Assembly (NCBI GenBank): GCA_938075675.1
Contig: CALJHE010000001.1
Span: 1-64,000 of the forward strand
DNA: 64,000 nt
Reading direction: 5' to 3'
Origin: Candidatus Poseidoniaceae archaeon
GTDB taxonomy: Archaea; Thermoplasmatota; Poseidoniia; Poseidoniales; Poseidoniaceae
This document shows positions 49,564 to 58,651 of this stretch, one piece after another. The translations under genes and the position numbers were made by a program. Within the stretch, counting starts at the first letter, position 1, and each line of letters opens with the position of its first letter. Under the pieces are notes generated by a model that was not told the origin of the DNA, ran no database searches, and saw nothing but the letters and a program-made list of their open reading frames with translations.

Positions 49564-50877
49564 TCAGAATCCTCTTGCCCCGGCAAGTGCGGTTGAAAGG
49601 AGCATGTCAGGCTCCCAATCCATAATATTGACACCAAGTCCGCGAAGTTCACTGATGAGAACGTCACGTTCTGTTTTCATAACTTCGTATCCAGTTCGGT
49701 CAATGCGTCGGGCATCGAATTCAAACTCGAGAGAAGATGGAGTCAATACTGTGACATCGAAGTCACGAGCTCGGAAGTCACGCAACGCATTGACGATGGT
49801 TGGGTCATCTTCTAAATTGGACAAGAAGATGATTGGACTACCTTTGTTGATGTGCGGCATGATTCTGTTCACAACAACCTGCAGCGGTATGTTTCCACGT
49901 GCGACTGCACCTGCAAGTTTGGTTAGAATCACGTACAATTGCTTTTTACCCGTATCTCTGTCAACGCTCACGACTTCATCGCCGTACACAATGACACCTA
50001 CGGAGTCACGCCGGCCGAGGAAGTATTTGGCAAGTGATGCAGCGGCCCGAGTTGAGTAAACCAATGCATTACGAGACACCGGGCCTGTTTCAGCAACAGA
50101 CCGCGAATCCACAATAATGATGATATCAGAAACAGCGTCACGTTCACGTTCATTGACCATGAGTTTTCCAGATCGAGCGTATGCAGACCAGTTGATGGCA
50201 CGGAAAGAGTCGCCTTCGAAGTATTCTCTCAATGAGTAAAACTCGGAACCAGGACCTGGTTGTCGAATGTTAACAGCACCCGTGAAAATCTTAGGAACAC
50301 GGGATTTTACGAAGGTCTCTTTGAGGTCTTCCATTTTCGGGAACACGAGGAAATCATTGTAGACATGCAATTCTTTTTCCTTGTGGAACAATCCGAATGG
50401 GTCTTGAATCCTGACAGCCACAGGACCAACACTGTAGAAACCTCTCAGAGGACATTCAACGGTGTATTCAATCAACGTTTCACGGCGTGGACCAAGTTCC
50501 ATCAAAATATAATTTGCACCGTCTTTGATGCGCATAACTTCAGGAACGCGGTCTCGAACTTCCAAAATTTTAGCGAGCGATGAATGATTTTGCATTCTCA
50601 GCGTGATGTTTAATTCCCCGTCTTCGAAGATACGAGCACTCGACATTTTCCGCATTGCGGTTACGCTGTTGAGTGCCGCACCCTCTTCACCTGACCATTC
50701 TTCTGCGCGTCGGCCAGTAGCCGCAACGTCAGCGTGACCACCGAAAAGGGCAGCCCACGTCAGGAAGACAAAGATGACAACTGCAATCGTAACGAGCTGG
50801 GAGTTTCGCAGGGTTAGACCGAGCAAGTACATGGCAATAGCCAAGCTACCGAGCATAGCAGATTTACGACTCCACAT
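49564..50877 (-). CDS. DUF58 family protein
   Basis: A 437-residue protein with two N-terminal membrane helices followed by a domain of von Willebrand A type. The DUF58 motif REYFEGDSFRAINWSAYARSGKLMVNERERD is clear, and DIIIIVDSRSV holds the metal-site-like DxS. GAGGTGA before the ATG at 50877 decides the start over the track's GTG at 50886. DUF58 proteins are usual partners of MoxR ATPases in assembly or maturation complexes; the client here is unknown. Confidence 0.9.
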   Translation of the reverse strand: MWSRKSAMLGSLAIAMYLLGLTLRNSQLVTIAVVIFVFLTWAALFGGHADVAATGRRAEEWSGEEGAALNSVTAMRKMSSARIFEDGELNITLRMQNHSSLAKILEVRDRVPEVMRIKDGANYILMELGPRRETLIEYTVECPLRGFYSVGPVAVRIQDPFGLFHKEKELHVYNDFLVFPKMEDLKETFVKSRVPKIFTGAVNIRQPGPGSEFYSLREYFEGDSFRAINWSAYARSGKLMVNERERDAVSDIIIIVDSRSVAETGPVSRNALVYSTRAAASLAKYFLGRRDSVGVIVYGDEVVSVDRDTGKKQLYVILTKLAGAVARGNIPLQVVVNRIMPHINKGSPIIFLSNLEDDPTIVNALRDFRARDFDVTVLTPSSLEFEFDARRIDRTGYEVMKTERDVLISELRGLGVNIMDWEPDMLLSTALAGARGF

Positions 50878-50910
50878 CACATTCACCTCAAATTCAGTTT
50901 AGAACTGTAA

Positions 50911-52086
50911 TCAAACAGTTGGTACAGGAACTTCTCGTAGAATCGCTTGAATCACTTCACCGGATTCTAGACCTTTGATTTGATGCTCAGGCTTGAGAAT
51001 AATTCGGTGTGCGAGTGCGAGTTCGGCAATTGCTTTGATGTCATCAGGAGTGACGAAGTCACGACCACGAAGTGCTGCAGCAGCACGGGATGTCTTCAGC
51101 AATGCTTGGGAACCACGAGGTGAAGCGCCGACCAAAACACGAGGATCTTCACGTGTTCGGGATACAACTTCGACCATGTACATTCGGAGAGCAGGGTCTA
51201 CATAGACGAATTCACATGCTTGTTGCATGTTAATCACCATTTCTGGATGAGTAATAACTTCGACTTCGACAGCGTCCTTTCCACGAGAAATACGACGGGA
51301 TAGAATCTCGTCTTCATCTGCGCGGTCAGGGTATCCGACGGACATCTTGAACATGAAACGGTCAAGTTGTGCTTCAGGAAGCGGGTATGTACCTTCTTGT
51401 TCGACAGGGTTTTGAGTTGCCATAACAATGAACGGAGCTGGGAGCTTGTGAGTCACTGTACCAATGGTGACTTGCTTCTCTTGCATAGCCTCAAGCAAAG
51501 CAGCTTGAGTCTTTGGAGGAGCACGGTTAATCTCGTCAGCAAGCAGAAGGTTACAGAACAATGGTCCTGGCTTGAATGTAAATTCACCCTTCTTTGCGTC
51601 ATAGATGTTCGTACCTGTGATGTCAGCAGGGAGCAAGTCAGGCGTAAATTGTACACGCTTGAAGTCGCAACCTAGCGCATCAGCGAAGGTGTTGGTCATC
51701 AGTGTCTTAGCCAGACCTGGGTAATCTTCGAACAGAAGGTTACCGTTGGAAAGGATGTTGATCAGAACATTATCGATAACGTGTGCTTTACCGATAATTA
51801 CTTTCTGGACTTCGGCGCTGATTGCACTTGCAATCGAACCGACGGCCTTCAACTTCTCTTTGTTTTCTGGGCTGGTTTGGTGCTTCGGTTGAACCGGAGC
51901 GGCCGGTGCTGGCGCTGCTGGGGCTGGTGCTGGTGCTGCTGGTGCTGCTGGCATAGGCGCTGGTGCTGCTGGCATAGGTGCCGCAGGCATTGGCGCTGCT
52001 GGTGCAGGCATTGCAGGTGCTGCTGGGGCCACAGGAGCTGCTGGCGCTGGCGCGGGCGGGGCTGCTGGGGGGGCGGGGGGTTGCAT
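50911..52086 (-). CDS. moxR: MoxR-type AAA ATPase with Ala/Pro-rich N-terminus
   Basis: A 391-residue MoxR-family AAA+ ATPase. The ATPase core begins at about residue 80 (EVQKVIIGKAHVIDNVLINILSNG). Walker A is altered: the position reads GNLLFEDYPGLAKTLM, with GLAKT replacing the usual GxGKT, which is common in MoxR proteins. Walker B is LLLADEINRAPPKTQAALLEAMQE, and sensor 1 VMATQNPVEQEGTYPLPEAQLDRFMF. The first 65 residues are almost wholly Ala and Pro with interspersed Met, likely a flexible linker. It sits between DUF4350 and DUF58 genes, the typical MoxR arrangement. Confidence 0.95.
   Translation of the reverse strand: MQPPAPPAAPPAPAPAAPVAPAAPAMPAPAAPMPAAPMPAAPAPMPAAPAAPAPAPAAPAPAAPVQPKHQTSPENKEKLKAVGSIASAISAEVQKVIIGKAHVIDNVLINILSNGNLLFEDYPGLAKTLMTNTFADALGCDFKRVQFTPDLLPADITGTNIYDAKKGEFTFKPGPLFCNLLLADEINRAPPKTQAALLEAMQEKQVTIGTVTHKLPAPFIVMATQNPVEQEGTYPLPEAQLDRFMFKMSVGYPDRADEDEILSRRISRGKDAVEVEVITHPEMVINMQQACEFVYVDPALRMYMVEVVSRTREDPRVLVGASPRGSQALLKTSRAAAALRGRDFVTPDDIKAIAELALAHRIILKPEHQIKGLESGEVIQAILREVPVPTV
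51895..52086 (-). repeat. Ala/Pro low-complexity repeat region in moxR
   Basis: The 5' end of moxR is built from imperfect short repeats (plus strand GGTGCTGCTGG, GGCGCTGGTG and similar) encoding PAAPAPAAP-type protein. Such tracts expand and shrink by slippage, so length probably varies between strains. It is coding sequence, not an independent element. Confidence 0.8.
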
Positions 52087-52105
52087 GTCTATTTTCCTCC
52101 AATTA

Positions 52106-53686
52106 TCAATTTCCCCAACGACGTATTTGTGGGATAATTTCCCTCAATTCTTCGTTGGAGTAGGAACGGTTGGAGCTGATGAGCTCAACCAAGCGCGGGT
52201 CACGAACCATTTGCATGATTTCCGCAGGCGTCTTGCGCATGAATTCATCACGCGTCAAATCATTAAACTGTCGAACCTTCGAAAGCAACGCTTCTCTGGT
52301 TCGCATTTGGTATTGAGATGCATCCAATTTCTTTGGACGTTCTCTAAAGCGAGTAAGGTCGAATACATGGCGCCAATTTTCTTTTTCTGGAACCACCATG
52401 ATTGCAATGGCAAGCAGTGCGAAGAGATTGAGAATAATGAGCCACTTGAGGACAACATCGCTGGTCAGGAGTACGACTGCACCCATTGCTTCGGTGAATG
52501 GAGATGAAAGAGCGCTGGAGACGTGACGGCTTTCGTCAAAGACAACGTAATGCTCCGAAGGTGACCGGCGGATGGTGTTCGAAAGTTCTGCGTTGTCAAA
52601 TTCCATCATGTCGTAAATCAGCGCGCTGAAATATTTGCTGTTTCCGCCCCAATTCGTGTCTCCTTGTGCCGAGGAGAGTCCGTTCGGGTCGGTATCCCAA
52701 CAGTTATGGCCATTTTCGAGGTATGCGGGGGAAGTACATTGGAGATAGCCGTTTTCTTGAGCCAAGTCTGCATCCCAAAGGTGGTTTGCAAGAACCGAGT
52801 GGTCTGATACGAAAACGATTGAACCTGTGACATCAACTTCCCCGATGTCGTTGTTAGGCATCTTGTCAAGGACGTTCTTAACAGGGTAATCTATTCGAAT
52901 AATGAGCCCGGTCATTCCTTCACCAAGGGTGGGGTTGAGATCGCTGTCGATGTTATCTGGGAATTTTGCAACGCGAGCAGATGTTGATGCTGCTGCAAGG
53001 ATGTTCACTTCACGGTTTGAATCGGTTTGTTCATCGAGAACTTGGATTGCGGTAGGCCGATGGAAGAGAACGGGCATTCGGCAGTTGTCAATTTGAGCGT
53101 TCGCAACTGCTTCATCAGAACAGGGGATGAGTTTTTCATCACCCATTTCACTAATGTTTTGGTTGACACTGGCAGCAGACCAAAGACGACGGTAATCTGC
53201 AGGCTGGATCGCACCAACTGAATCCTCAACTTCGTAGTATCGCTGGTCGTCATAGACCGGAGCGTCGAAATATTTTACGCCAAACTCTTCCGCAACAAGT
53301 TGAGCGTTGGTCGAACTAGCAGCCAAGATGACCTTGCCACCTTTTTCGGTGACGAAATCGTGAAGTGCTGATGCTTCTGCAGCATCGAATGGCTTTTCTG
53401 GGCCTGCAATAATGAGCATGCTTCGGTGAGGATCGTTCCAGTCGTTCACTAACATTGGCGTTGACATGGTGTTTGCGATGCTGTAATCTTTGCCTTCGAG
53501 GACTTCTCTCATCTCAGTCAACTGTTGCATCGAATACTCGTCGGCAGCGTTGTTGTAAGGGGAGAGAACTGTTGTCTTGTCCCAACTTACCGCAGTAACA
53601 ACGATGATTGACAAAAACAGGGATGCGACAAAGCCGACTTTGAGCCAAGTTTCAATAGAAATCTTGCCTGAATCTTCTTCTGCCAT
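52106..53686 (-). CDS. DUF4350-like membrane protein of the MoxR cluster
   Basis: A 526-residue protein with a membrane helix near residues 14-35 (VGFVASLFLSIIVVTAVSW), a large extracellular part containing a GATase/DUF4350-like Rossmann region (SMLIIAGPEKPFDAAEASALHDFVTEKGGKVILAA), a second helix near 425-445, and a cytoplasmic tail. AAGGAGTGA six bases before the ATG at 53686 decides the start; the track begins at a GTG at 53755. First gene of the DUF4350-MoxR-DUF58 cluster, with a promoter at 53725-53730. Confidence 0.85.
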   Translation of the reverse strand: MAEEDSGKISIETWLKVGFVASLFLSIIVVTAVSWDKTTVLSPYNNAADEYSMQQLTEMREVLEGKDYSIANTMSTPMLVNDWNDPHRSMLIIAGPEKPFDAAEASALHDFVTEKGGKVILAASSTNAQLVAEEFGVKYFDAPVYDDQRYYEVEDSVGAIQPADYRRLWSAASVNQNISEMGDEKLIPCSDEAVANAQIDNCRMPVLFHRPTAIQVLDEQTDSNREVNILAAASTSARVAKFPDNIDSDLNPTLGEGMTGLIIRIDYPVKNVLDKMPNNDIGEVDVTGSIVFVSDHSVLANHLWDADLAQENGYLQCTSPAYLENGHNCWDTDPNGLSSAQGDTNWGGNSKYFSALIYDMMEFDNAELSNTIRRSPSEHYVVFDESRHVSSALSSPFTEAMGAVVLLTSDVVLKWLIILNLFALLAIAIMVVPEKENWRHVFDLTRFRERPKKLDASQYQMRTREALLSKVRQFNDLTRDEFMRKTPAEIMQMVRDPRLVELISSNRSYSNEELREIIPQIRRWGN

Positions 53687-53720
53687 TTCTATCACTCCTT
53701 GTGCGATTGCCGTAGTCTCA

Positions 53721-53737
53721 ACGGTATAAACAACCGT
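53721..53737 (-). promoter_or_regulatory. TATA box within an inverted repeat, MoxR-cluster promoter
   Basis: On the minus strand ACGGT-TGTTTAT-ACCGT is a dyad with five-base arms whose centre contains TTTATA. A start about 26 bases downstream would leave a roughly 16-base leader holding AAGGAGTGA before the DUF4350 gene ATG. A regulator bound to the dyad would hide the TATA box. Confidence 0.55.
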
Positions 53738-53889
53738 CGGAACATTGCTCCACACTTAATGCTTGTTCATGCGTGATTTGAAGCCACAGGTTAATAGGAG
53801 AGGAAAAAGATCTAACTAAGGAGTGTTCAGTTGAGTAAAAACATGCCAAAAATGAGGAAAATAACACCAAAAAACGGCAATATAGCATT

Positions 53890-54858
53890 TTATGACGATT
53901 TACGAAGAACAGAAACGAAACCCAGCAGCATGAGCAACTCTATGCCGCCAACCCACGGTACGGAATTGGACTCTTCGCGCAAGAGAACCTCGTCACCGTC
54001 TTGGTCTTCGTTGTTTGAAGATGTATCGTCATCATCATCAGCCTGGATAGCCTCGACATCCACCTCAAAGGTTATGCTTCGAGATGCTTCATCACCTTCT
54101 GACTCGAGAGATAATGTCACCTCACAAACGCGGGTTGGTTGGCTTGTTGAGGCTTCAAGAGTAAGCGTCACAAATGTATCCTTACCGCTTTGAGCACCAG
54201 TCGGGTCAACCACGGTATTGGCAAGTTCTTCGACGCCAACCATCGAGAGGTGGGGGCAACTCCTGAACTGTACTGTGGCTTCTTTGATGGCATCCTTGGT
54301 GTTTCCATTGTTGATAATTTGGGTTGTGAATTCGATCGACGAACCAGCAAACAATTGTTCCTCTGGCAGCGTCACAGTGGGTCGCAAGTCGAATATTTTC
54401 GGGACGCTGACATCCCCTTCAATTTCTTGCGTACTGGCGGTTGTGTCGCCAACCTTTTCCTCGGCGGTGACCGTCAACAGAGATGTGTTGTCAGGGTTGT
54501 ATTCACGTGCAGCATCATCATCCACAGAATCAAATTGAATACTGAATGTTTCGTTTCCATTGGCAGCAACTGAAAATGTATCGGGCCCTGAAAAGGTGAA
54601 CGGCACCCAAGAATCAAACTCATACTCAAGAGCGATTTCCAGTTGCGCCATTCTGTTGTTTTCAACATATACCACGATTTCACCTTCAGCATCCCAGTCG
54701 ATATCCATGTCTACAATATACGTTGAATCCATGTCTGTAGCCCATCCAAGAGACCATGATGGACCTTCGATGGGTGATTGCGCTTCAACAGAAACTCCAC
54801 CTAAAACGGACAGTCCAAGCAAGAAAGTCGCTAGCATGACAAGTACTTTCTGTTGCAT
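53890..54858 (-). CDS. Secreted protein with acidic stalk and sorting-tail-like C-terminus
   Basis: A 322-residue exported protein: signal peptide (VLVMLATFLLGLSVLGGVSVEA), two beta-sandwich domains (one of CARDB type, IEFTTQIINNGNTKD), an acidic stretch (QADDDDDTSSNNEDQDGDE), then PWVGGIELLMLLGFVSVLRKSS at the very end. The order Pro-Gly-rich, hydrophobic helix, basic cluster resembles archaeal PGF-CTERM tails recognised by archaeosortase, but the exact motif differs. It precedes the MoxR cluster on the same strand. Function unknown; a surface-anchored protein is likely. Confidence 0.8.
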   Translation of the reverse strand: MQQKVLVMLATFLLGLSVLGGVSVEAQSPIEGPSWSLGWATDMDSTYIVDMDIDWDAEGEIVVYVENNRMAQLEIALEYEFDSWVPFTFSGPDTFSVAANGNETFSIQFDSVDDDAAREYNPDNTSLLTVTAEEKVGDTTASTQEIEGDVSVPKIFDLRPTVTLPEEQLFAGSSIEFTTQIINNGNTKDAIKEATVQFRSCPHLSMVGVEELANTVVDPTGAQSGKDTFVTLTLEASTSQPTRVCEVTLSLESEGDEASRSITFEVDVEAIQADDDDDTSSNNEDQDGDEVLLREESNSVPWVGGIELLMLLGFVSVLRKSS

Positions 54859-54867
54859 GATTCCACC

Positions 54868-55842
54868 TCATTCAATCATTTTTTCGACCGCTCGCTTGGT
54901 CAGCACTCGCACCATTGATTTACGGTAACGAGGTGGAAGTGAGGTGTTGTTCACTGGTTTGACACTCTTTCGAACCGCTGCAGCAAGGGCCTTGACGGAG
55001 TTCATCCCATCCCAACCTGCTTCGAGAACCGAGGTAACTTCCTCTGGGTGGCATCGTGGAATCGACTCGAGTGCAGTCGTTGCTACTTTGAGGGATGTGG
55101 CATCGCCAGCAATCCAAGATGCGGCGACTCCCGCCTCAGGGAAATCCCAGGTGTCACGAACTCTGAGTTTCTGGTAAGAACCTGTTCTCGCTGCAGACGC
55201 TTCAGAAAGAGTGATTTTTAGCAGGAACTCTCCCTTTTCAAGAACGTTCTTTTTCATTCCATCAAGTTGGTAAAACTCTTGCAAAGGCATTGTACGCAGT
55301 CCACTAGGACCGATGAGGTGAACCTCTGCATCCAAAACCATGAGGGTTGGAGCAATGTCGCCTTGATAGGTCGCTACGCACAATGTGTTTTGGTTTGGAA
55401 CGACACGGCAATCAGCACCTGTGCCGCAATCTGCCTTGTGGCACCAGTCAATAGAACGGCGCCAGTCTTCACCTTGATTGTACCAGAAACAGCGAGTATC
55501 AAGGCATAAGTTGCCGCCCAATGTAGCATTTCTTCGGATAAGGGAAGACGCTACTTTACTTGCAGCTTCCACAATCAATGGATGAATTCCGTTCTCGACG
55601 GTTAGATCGGCTAGTCGAGCCATACACCCGATTTCATGCAACGATAATGTGTTCACGCCCTCGATTCGAGCAAGTGAAATCACGTGCGGTTTAGGATTCA
55701 GGTGCCATTTGTAATTCGGTAGCAAGTCTGTACCACCAGCAACCCAATCGAAATCTTCACCCTTTTCCATCAGAGAGCCAGCAATTGCGCAGGCTTCTTC
55801 GACGGTTGTTGGATTGTGCAACACAAACGGTGGCATTAGCAT
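54868..55842 (-). CDS. Molybdenum hydroxylase FAD subunit with 4Fe-4S insert (HcrB-like)
   Basis: The FAD-binding subunit (324 residues) of a three-part molybdenum hydroxylase. FAD motif: DWVAGGTDLLPNYKW. In the middle NLCLDTRCFWYNQGEDWRR, then WCHKADCGTGADCRVV and NTLCVATYQGD provide cysteines as in 4-hydroxybenzoyl-CoA reductase beta, where an insert binds an extra 4Fe-4S cluster. That insert is absent from ordinary CO dehydrogenase and xanthine dehydrogenase subunits. The gene overlaps the stop of the large subunit by one base. Confidence 0.85.
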   Translation of the reverse strand: MLMPPFVLHNPTTVEEACAIAGSLMEKGEDFDWVAGGTDLLPNYKWHLNPKPHVISLARIEGVNTLSLHEIGCMARLADLTVENGIHPLIVEAASKVASSLIRRNATLGGNLCLDTRCFWYNQGEDWRRSIDWCHKADCGTGADCRVVPNQNTLCVATYQGDIAPTLMVLDAEVHLIGPSGLRTMPLQEFYQLDGMKKNVLEKGEFLLKITLSEASAARTGSYQKLRVRDTWDFPEAGVAASWIAGDATSLKVATTALESIPRCHPEEVTSVLEAGWDGMNSVKALAAAVRKSVKPVNNTSLPPRYRKSMVRVLTKRAVEKMIE

Positions 55843-58646
55843 CAGTTTTCACCCCCCATCTCTCGTTGTTCCTTTTTCAGCCAAGCTCGGCCTGCAAGGC
55901 CAAGTTCAGCCAGTTGCTCTGGATCGGGTTCAGTTGCTGTACGCCATCCTTCGACTTGGTCTTCCAATGGAATGGTTGGGTCAAACCCAAACAAGACTCC
56001 ATTGACATACGGGCTTGTGTCTTCGGTACGTTGCCGTGCTTTATCACGCAATTTGTGTTCTTGGGCACGTGCCACAAGTGTTGGTTGCAAGGAACTGTGG
56101 GTTAGACGAGGGCTTGGAAGGTCCAATGGATCCTCTACATCCGAATTTTTAAGCGTCTTTTCGATTCCCTTGAATACGACATCAGGGGTAAGGGGTAAGT
56201 CGCGCAAACGGATGCCTATGGCGTCGTAGACTGCATTCACAACAGCAGGAAGAATCGGTAGAAGTGGGCCTTCACCTGCTTCTTTCGCACCGAATGGACC
56301 TTCCGGGTCACAGGATTCAATGATAATCGGTTCGACATGCGGCATTTCGTGTACGGATGGTATCTTGTAATCCAAGAGATTGGCATTCTGCAAGTGGCCA
56401 GTGCGACCATATACCATCTTCTCAGACAACACCTGTCCAAGCCCCATATGGCATGAACCAATTATTTGTCCTTTCACGGCCATTGGATTGAGAGCCTTGC
56501 CACAGTCATGGGCTGCCCAAACGTCGGTACAACGGATCATTCCAGTTTCCACATCCACATCGACTTCAGCCACATAGGCTGAGAAAGAGTATGCGGGAGC
56601 AAGACCGGCAGCAGCACCCTTGTGCACTCCACCCATAGGTGGGGAACGGTAAGCGCCGCTTGCAATCAGCGAGCCTTTGTCTTCCTGTGCTTTGTGCAGT
56701 GCTTTGAGATACGAGACTCCAATTGCTGGGTCGTGCTTGTAGTAGATTCGTCGGTCATTAAGAACCAAATTATCTGGATGGTATCCTAGAATCTCCCAGG
56801 CTGCATTGAGCAATTGTTCTCGAATTTCCAATGCTGCTCGGATTGCGGCATTTGCATTCATGAAGGTGACTCGACTCGAGTATGAGCCTAAATCCACTGG
56901 GGATGTGTCGCTTTCATGGCTTCGAACATGAATCATTTCGATTGGTAAAGCCAACACTTCAGATACCACTTGGGCAACTGCCGTCGTCGAACCCTGACCG
57001 ATATCCGCAGCTCCTGTATGGACCGTTACACCGCCGTCCATATCCACTTGGATGTGTACCGTGGCGTGTGGGAATCGGTTCGGATCCCAATGAATTGGCA
57101 ATCCCGAACCGGAGATGAAGAAGCCACAGCCGATGCCTATTCCTTTACCAAGAGGCATTTGACGGAACTTCTCATCCCAGTTCGAACCTTCACGGACTTT
57201 CTCTAAAGCCTCTCTCATTCCGTTCGAAGTAATACGGAAACCACTGATGGTTCTACTGTGTGGAGGCAAAAGGTTGGCAAGTCTCAAATCGATGGGGTCA
57301 ACTTGCATGGTTTCAGCCATTTCATCGAGTCCAACTTCAACTGCGCATCGAGTGTTGACAGCGCCGTGTCCTCGCATTGCACCAGAAGCCGGTTTGTTGG
57401 TCCAAACACGAGCACCGGTATAATGGAATGAACCCAATTCATAGGGCGCTGTTGCCAATACACCGTTGTAGTACGAAGTGACGTGACCAAAGGATGCAAA
57501 ACCACCACCATCAATCAGAGCATCGATATCAAAGCCAGAAATTCGAGCTTCTTCATCAGCAGTCATCTTGACTTCGATATGGCTCGGGTGTCGGCCTCTG
57601 TTAATCCAGTAGACTTCTTCACGGTCAAAGGTAATTCGAACCGGCCGGCCGGCTTTGCGAGCAAGAATTGCAGCGCACATCTCATGAGGGAAAGGGTCAG
57701 ATTTCCCACCAAACCCTCCGCCAACAAACGTACGAATGACGTTGATTTGATGCATTGGAACATCAAGAACGGTTGAAAGCGCTCGATGCGTATAGTGAGG
57801 AACTTGTTGTGGCGTGTAGAGTTGAAGCCTTCCATTCGGGCCCCAATGGGCAACGACGGCGTGAGGCTCAGTGAACCCGTGATGGACACCAGCCATGCTC
57901 CATTTGCCGTGGGACTCAGCATGAGGTTTATCGACCAAAGAACGGTCTCCGAATTCTTGGAATACTCTCTTTTGAACATTGGTCTTCGACAAATGGTACT
58001 TTCCTCGCCAGTGAATCGGTTCATCTGCGTCTTCAAGACCTTTTTTGGGATCGAATACTGGTTCAAGAACTTCCCATTCAATCTCGAAGAGATTGAGTGC
58101 TTCAAGTGCAGTTGCCTCATCAACAGCGGCTACGCATGCAACAAGGTCGCCAACGTGGCGAACTTTCTCAACGGCCATTGCGTGTTCGTCTTTTGTCACG
58201 GGCAATACGCCAAAACGGTGAGGTGAATCTTCACCGGTAGCTACAGCCAATACTCCTGGAAGAGCTTCGACTCGAGAGGTATCAATCGACTTAATTCTAG
58301 CATAGTGGTGCGGGGAACGAAGAATTTTACCTATAATTTCATTTGGCAAACGAACATCGTCACCGTACCATGCTTGTCCAGTGACTTTGGCATTCGAATC
58401 AACGAGTGGGATTTCCTTACCAACGGTCGTACCGGTTCGAGCCCGGTCGTGTATGTGAGAGCCGGCTGGTTGTTCCTCTTTTCCACCAACAGATTCCGGA
58501 ATGAAATCCAAGTCTCGTGGTTTCATGTGCGGGCGTGAGCCGCCTGAGCCTGGAGGCGGGAACGATTGCTTACCAGCAACACGCTTGCCATCCTTTCGAG
58601 TTGTTGGGCCTGAGCCACCGGGTTGTTGACGATATCCTCCTGACAT
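55842..58646 (-). CDS. Molybdenum hydroxylase large subunit (HcrA/CoxL-like)
   Basis: The molybdopterin-binding catalytic subunit (934 residues). Domain motifs: VTGQAWYGDDVRLPN, VGGGFGGKSDPFPHE, SGAMRGHGAVNTRCAVEVG, AADIGQGSTTAVAQV, and FGAKEAGEGPLLPILPAVVNAV with the catalytic Glu. Features favour the xanthine oxidase/4-hydroxybenzoyl-CoA reductase group; the Cys loop of CO dehydrogenase (AYxCSFR) is not seen at the SGAMRGHGA position. The N-terminal 80 residues are Pro/Gly-rich and the C-terminal 80 extend beyond the core. GGTGA precedes the ATG at 58646. Substrate unknown. Confidence 0.9.
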   Translation of the reverse strand: MSGGYRQQPGGSGPTTRKDGKRVAGKQSFPPPGSGGSRPHMKPRDLDFIPESVGGKEEQPAGSHIHDRARTGTTVGKEIPLVDSNAKVTGQAWYGDDVRLPNEIIGKILRSPHHYARIKSIDTSRVEALPGVLAVATGEDSPHRFGVLPVTKDEHAMAVEKVRHVGDLVACVAAVDEATALEALNLFEIEWEVLEPVFDPKKGLEDADEPIHWRGKYHLSKTNVQKRVFQEFGDRSLVDKPHAESHGKWSMAGVHHGFTEPHAVVAHWGPNGRLQLYTPQQVPHYTHRALSTVLDVPMHQINVIRTFVGGGFGGKSDPFPHEMCAAILARKAGRPVRITFDREEVYWINRGRHPSHIEVKMTADEEARISGFDIDALIDGGGFASFGHVTSYYNGVLATAPYELGSFHYTGARVWTNKPASGAMRGHGAVNTRCAVEVGLDEMAETMQVDPIDLRLANLLPPHSRTISGFRITSNGMREALEKVREGSNWDEKFRQMPLGKGIGIGCGFFISGSGLPIHWDPNRFPHATVHIQVDMDGGVTVHTGAADIGQGSTTAVAQVVSEVLALPIEMIHVRSHESDTSPVDLGSYSSRVTFMNANAAIRAALEIREQLLNAAWEILGYHPDNLVLNDRRIYYKHDPAIGVSYLKALHKAQEDKGSLIASGAYRSPPMGGVHKGAAAGLAPAYSFSAYVAEVDVDVETGMIRCTDVWAAHDCGKALNPMAVKGQIIGSCHMGLGQVLSEKMVYGRTGHLQNANLLDYKIPSVHEMPHVEPIIIESCDPEGPFGAKEAGEGPLLPILPAVVNAVYDAIGIRLRDLPLTPDVVFKGIEKTLKNSDVEDPLDLPSPRLTHSSLQPTLVARAQEHKLRDKARQRTEDTSPYVNGVLFGFDPTIPLEDQVEGWRTATEPDPEQLAELGLAGRAWLKKEQREMGGEN

Positions 58647-58651
58647 AATAA

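Noticed and set aside
51895-52086. Short repeats resembling a CRISPR or tandem-repeat array
   Set aside because: The repeats are imperfect, in frame and encode an Ala/Pro linker; no spacers of even length.
53831-54193. 120-residue plus-strand ORF antisense to the secreted protein gene
   Set aside because: Mostly antisense to a clear signal-peptide protein; low-complexity Ser content comes from the acidic Asp/Glu tract on the other strand.
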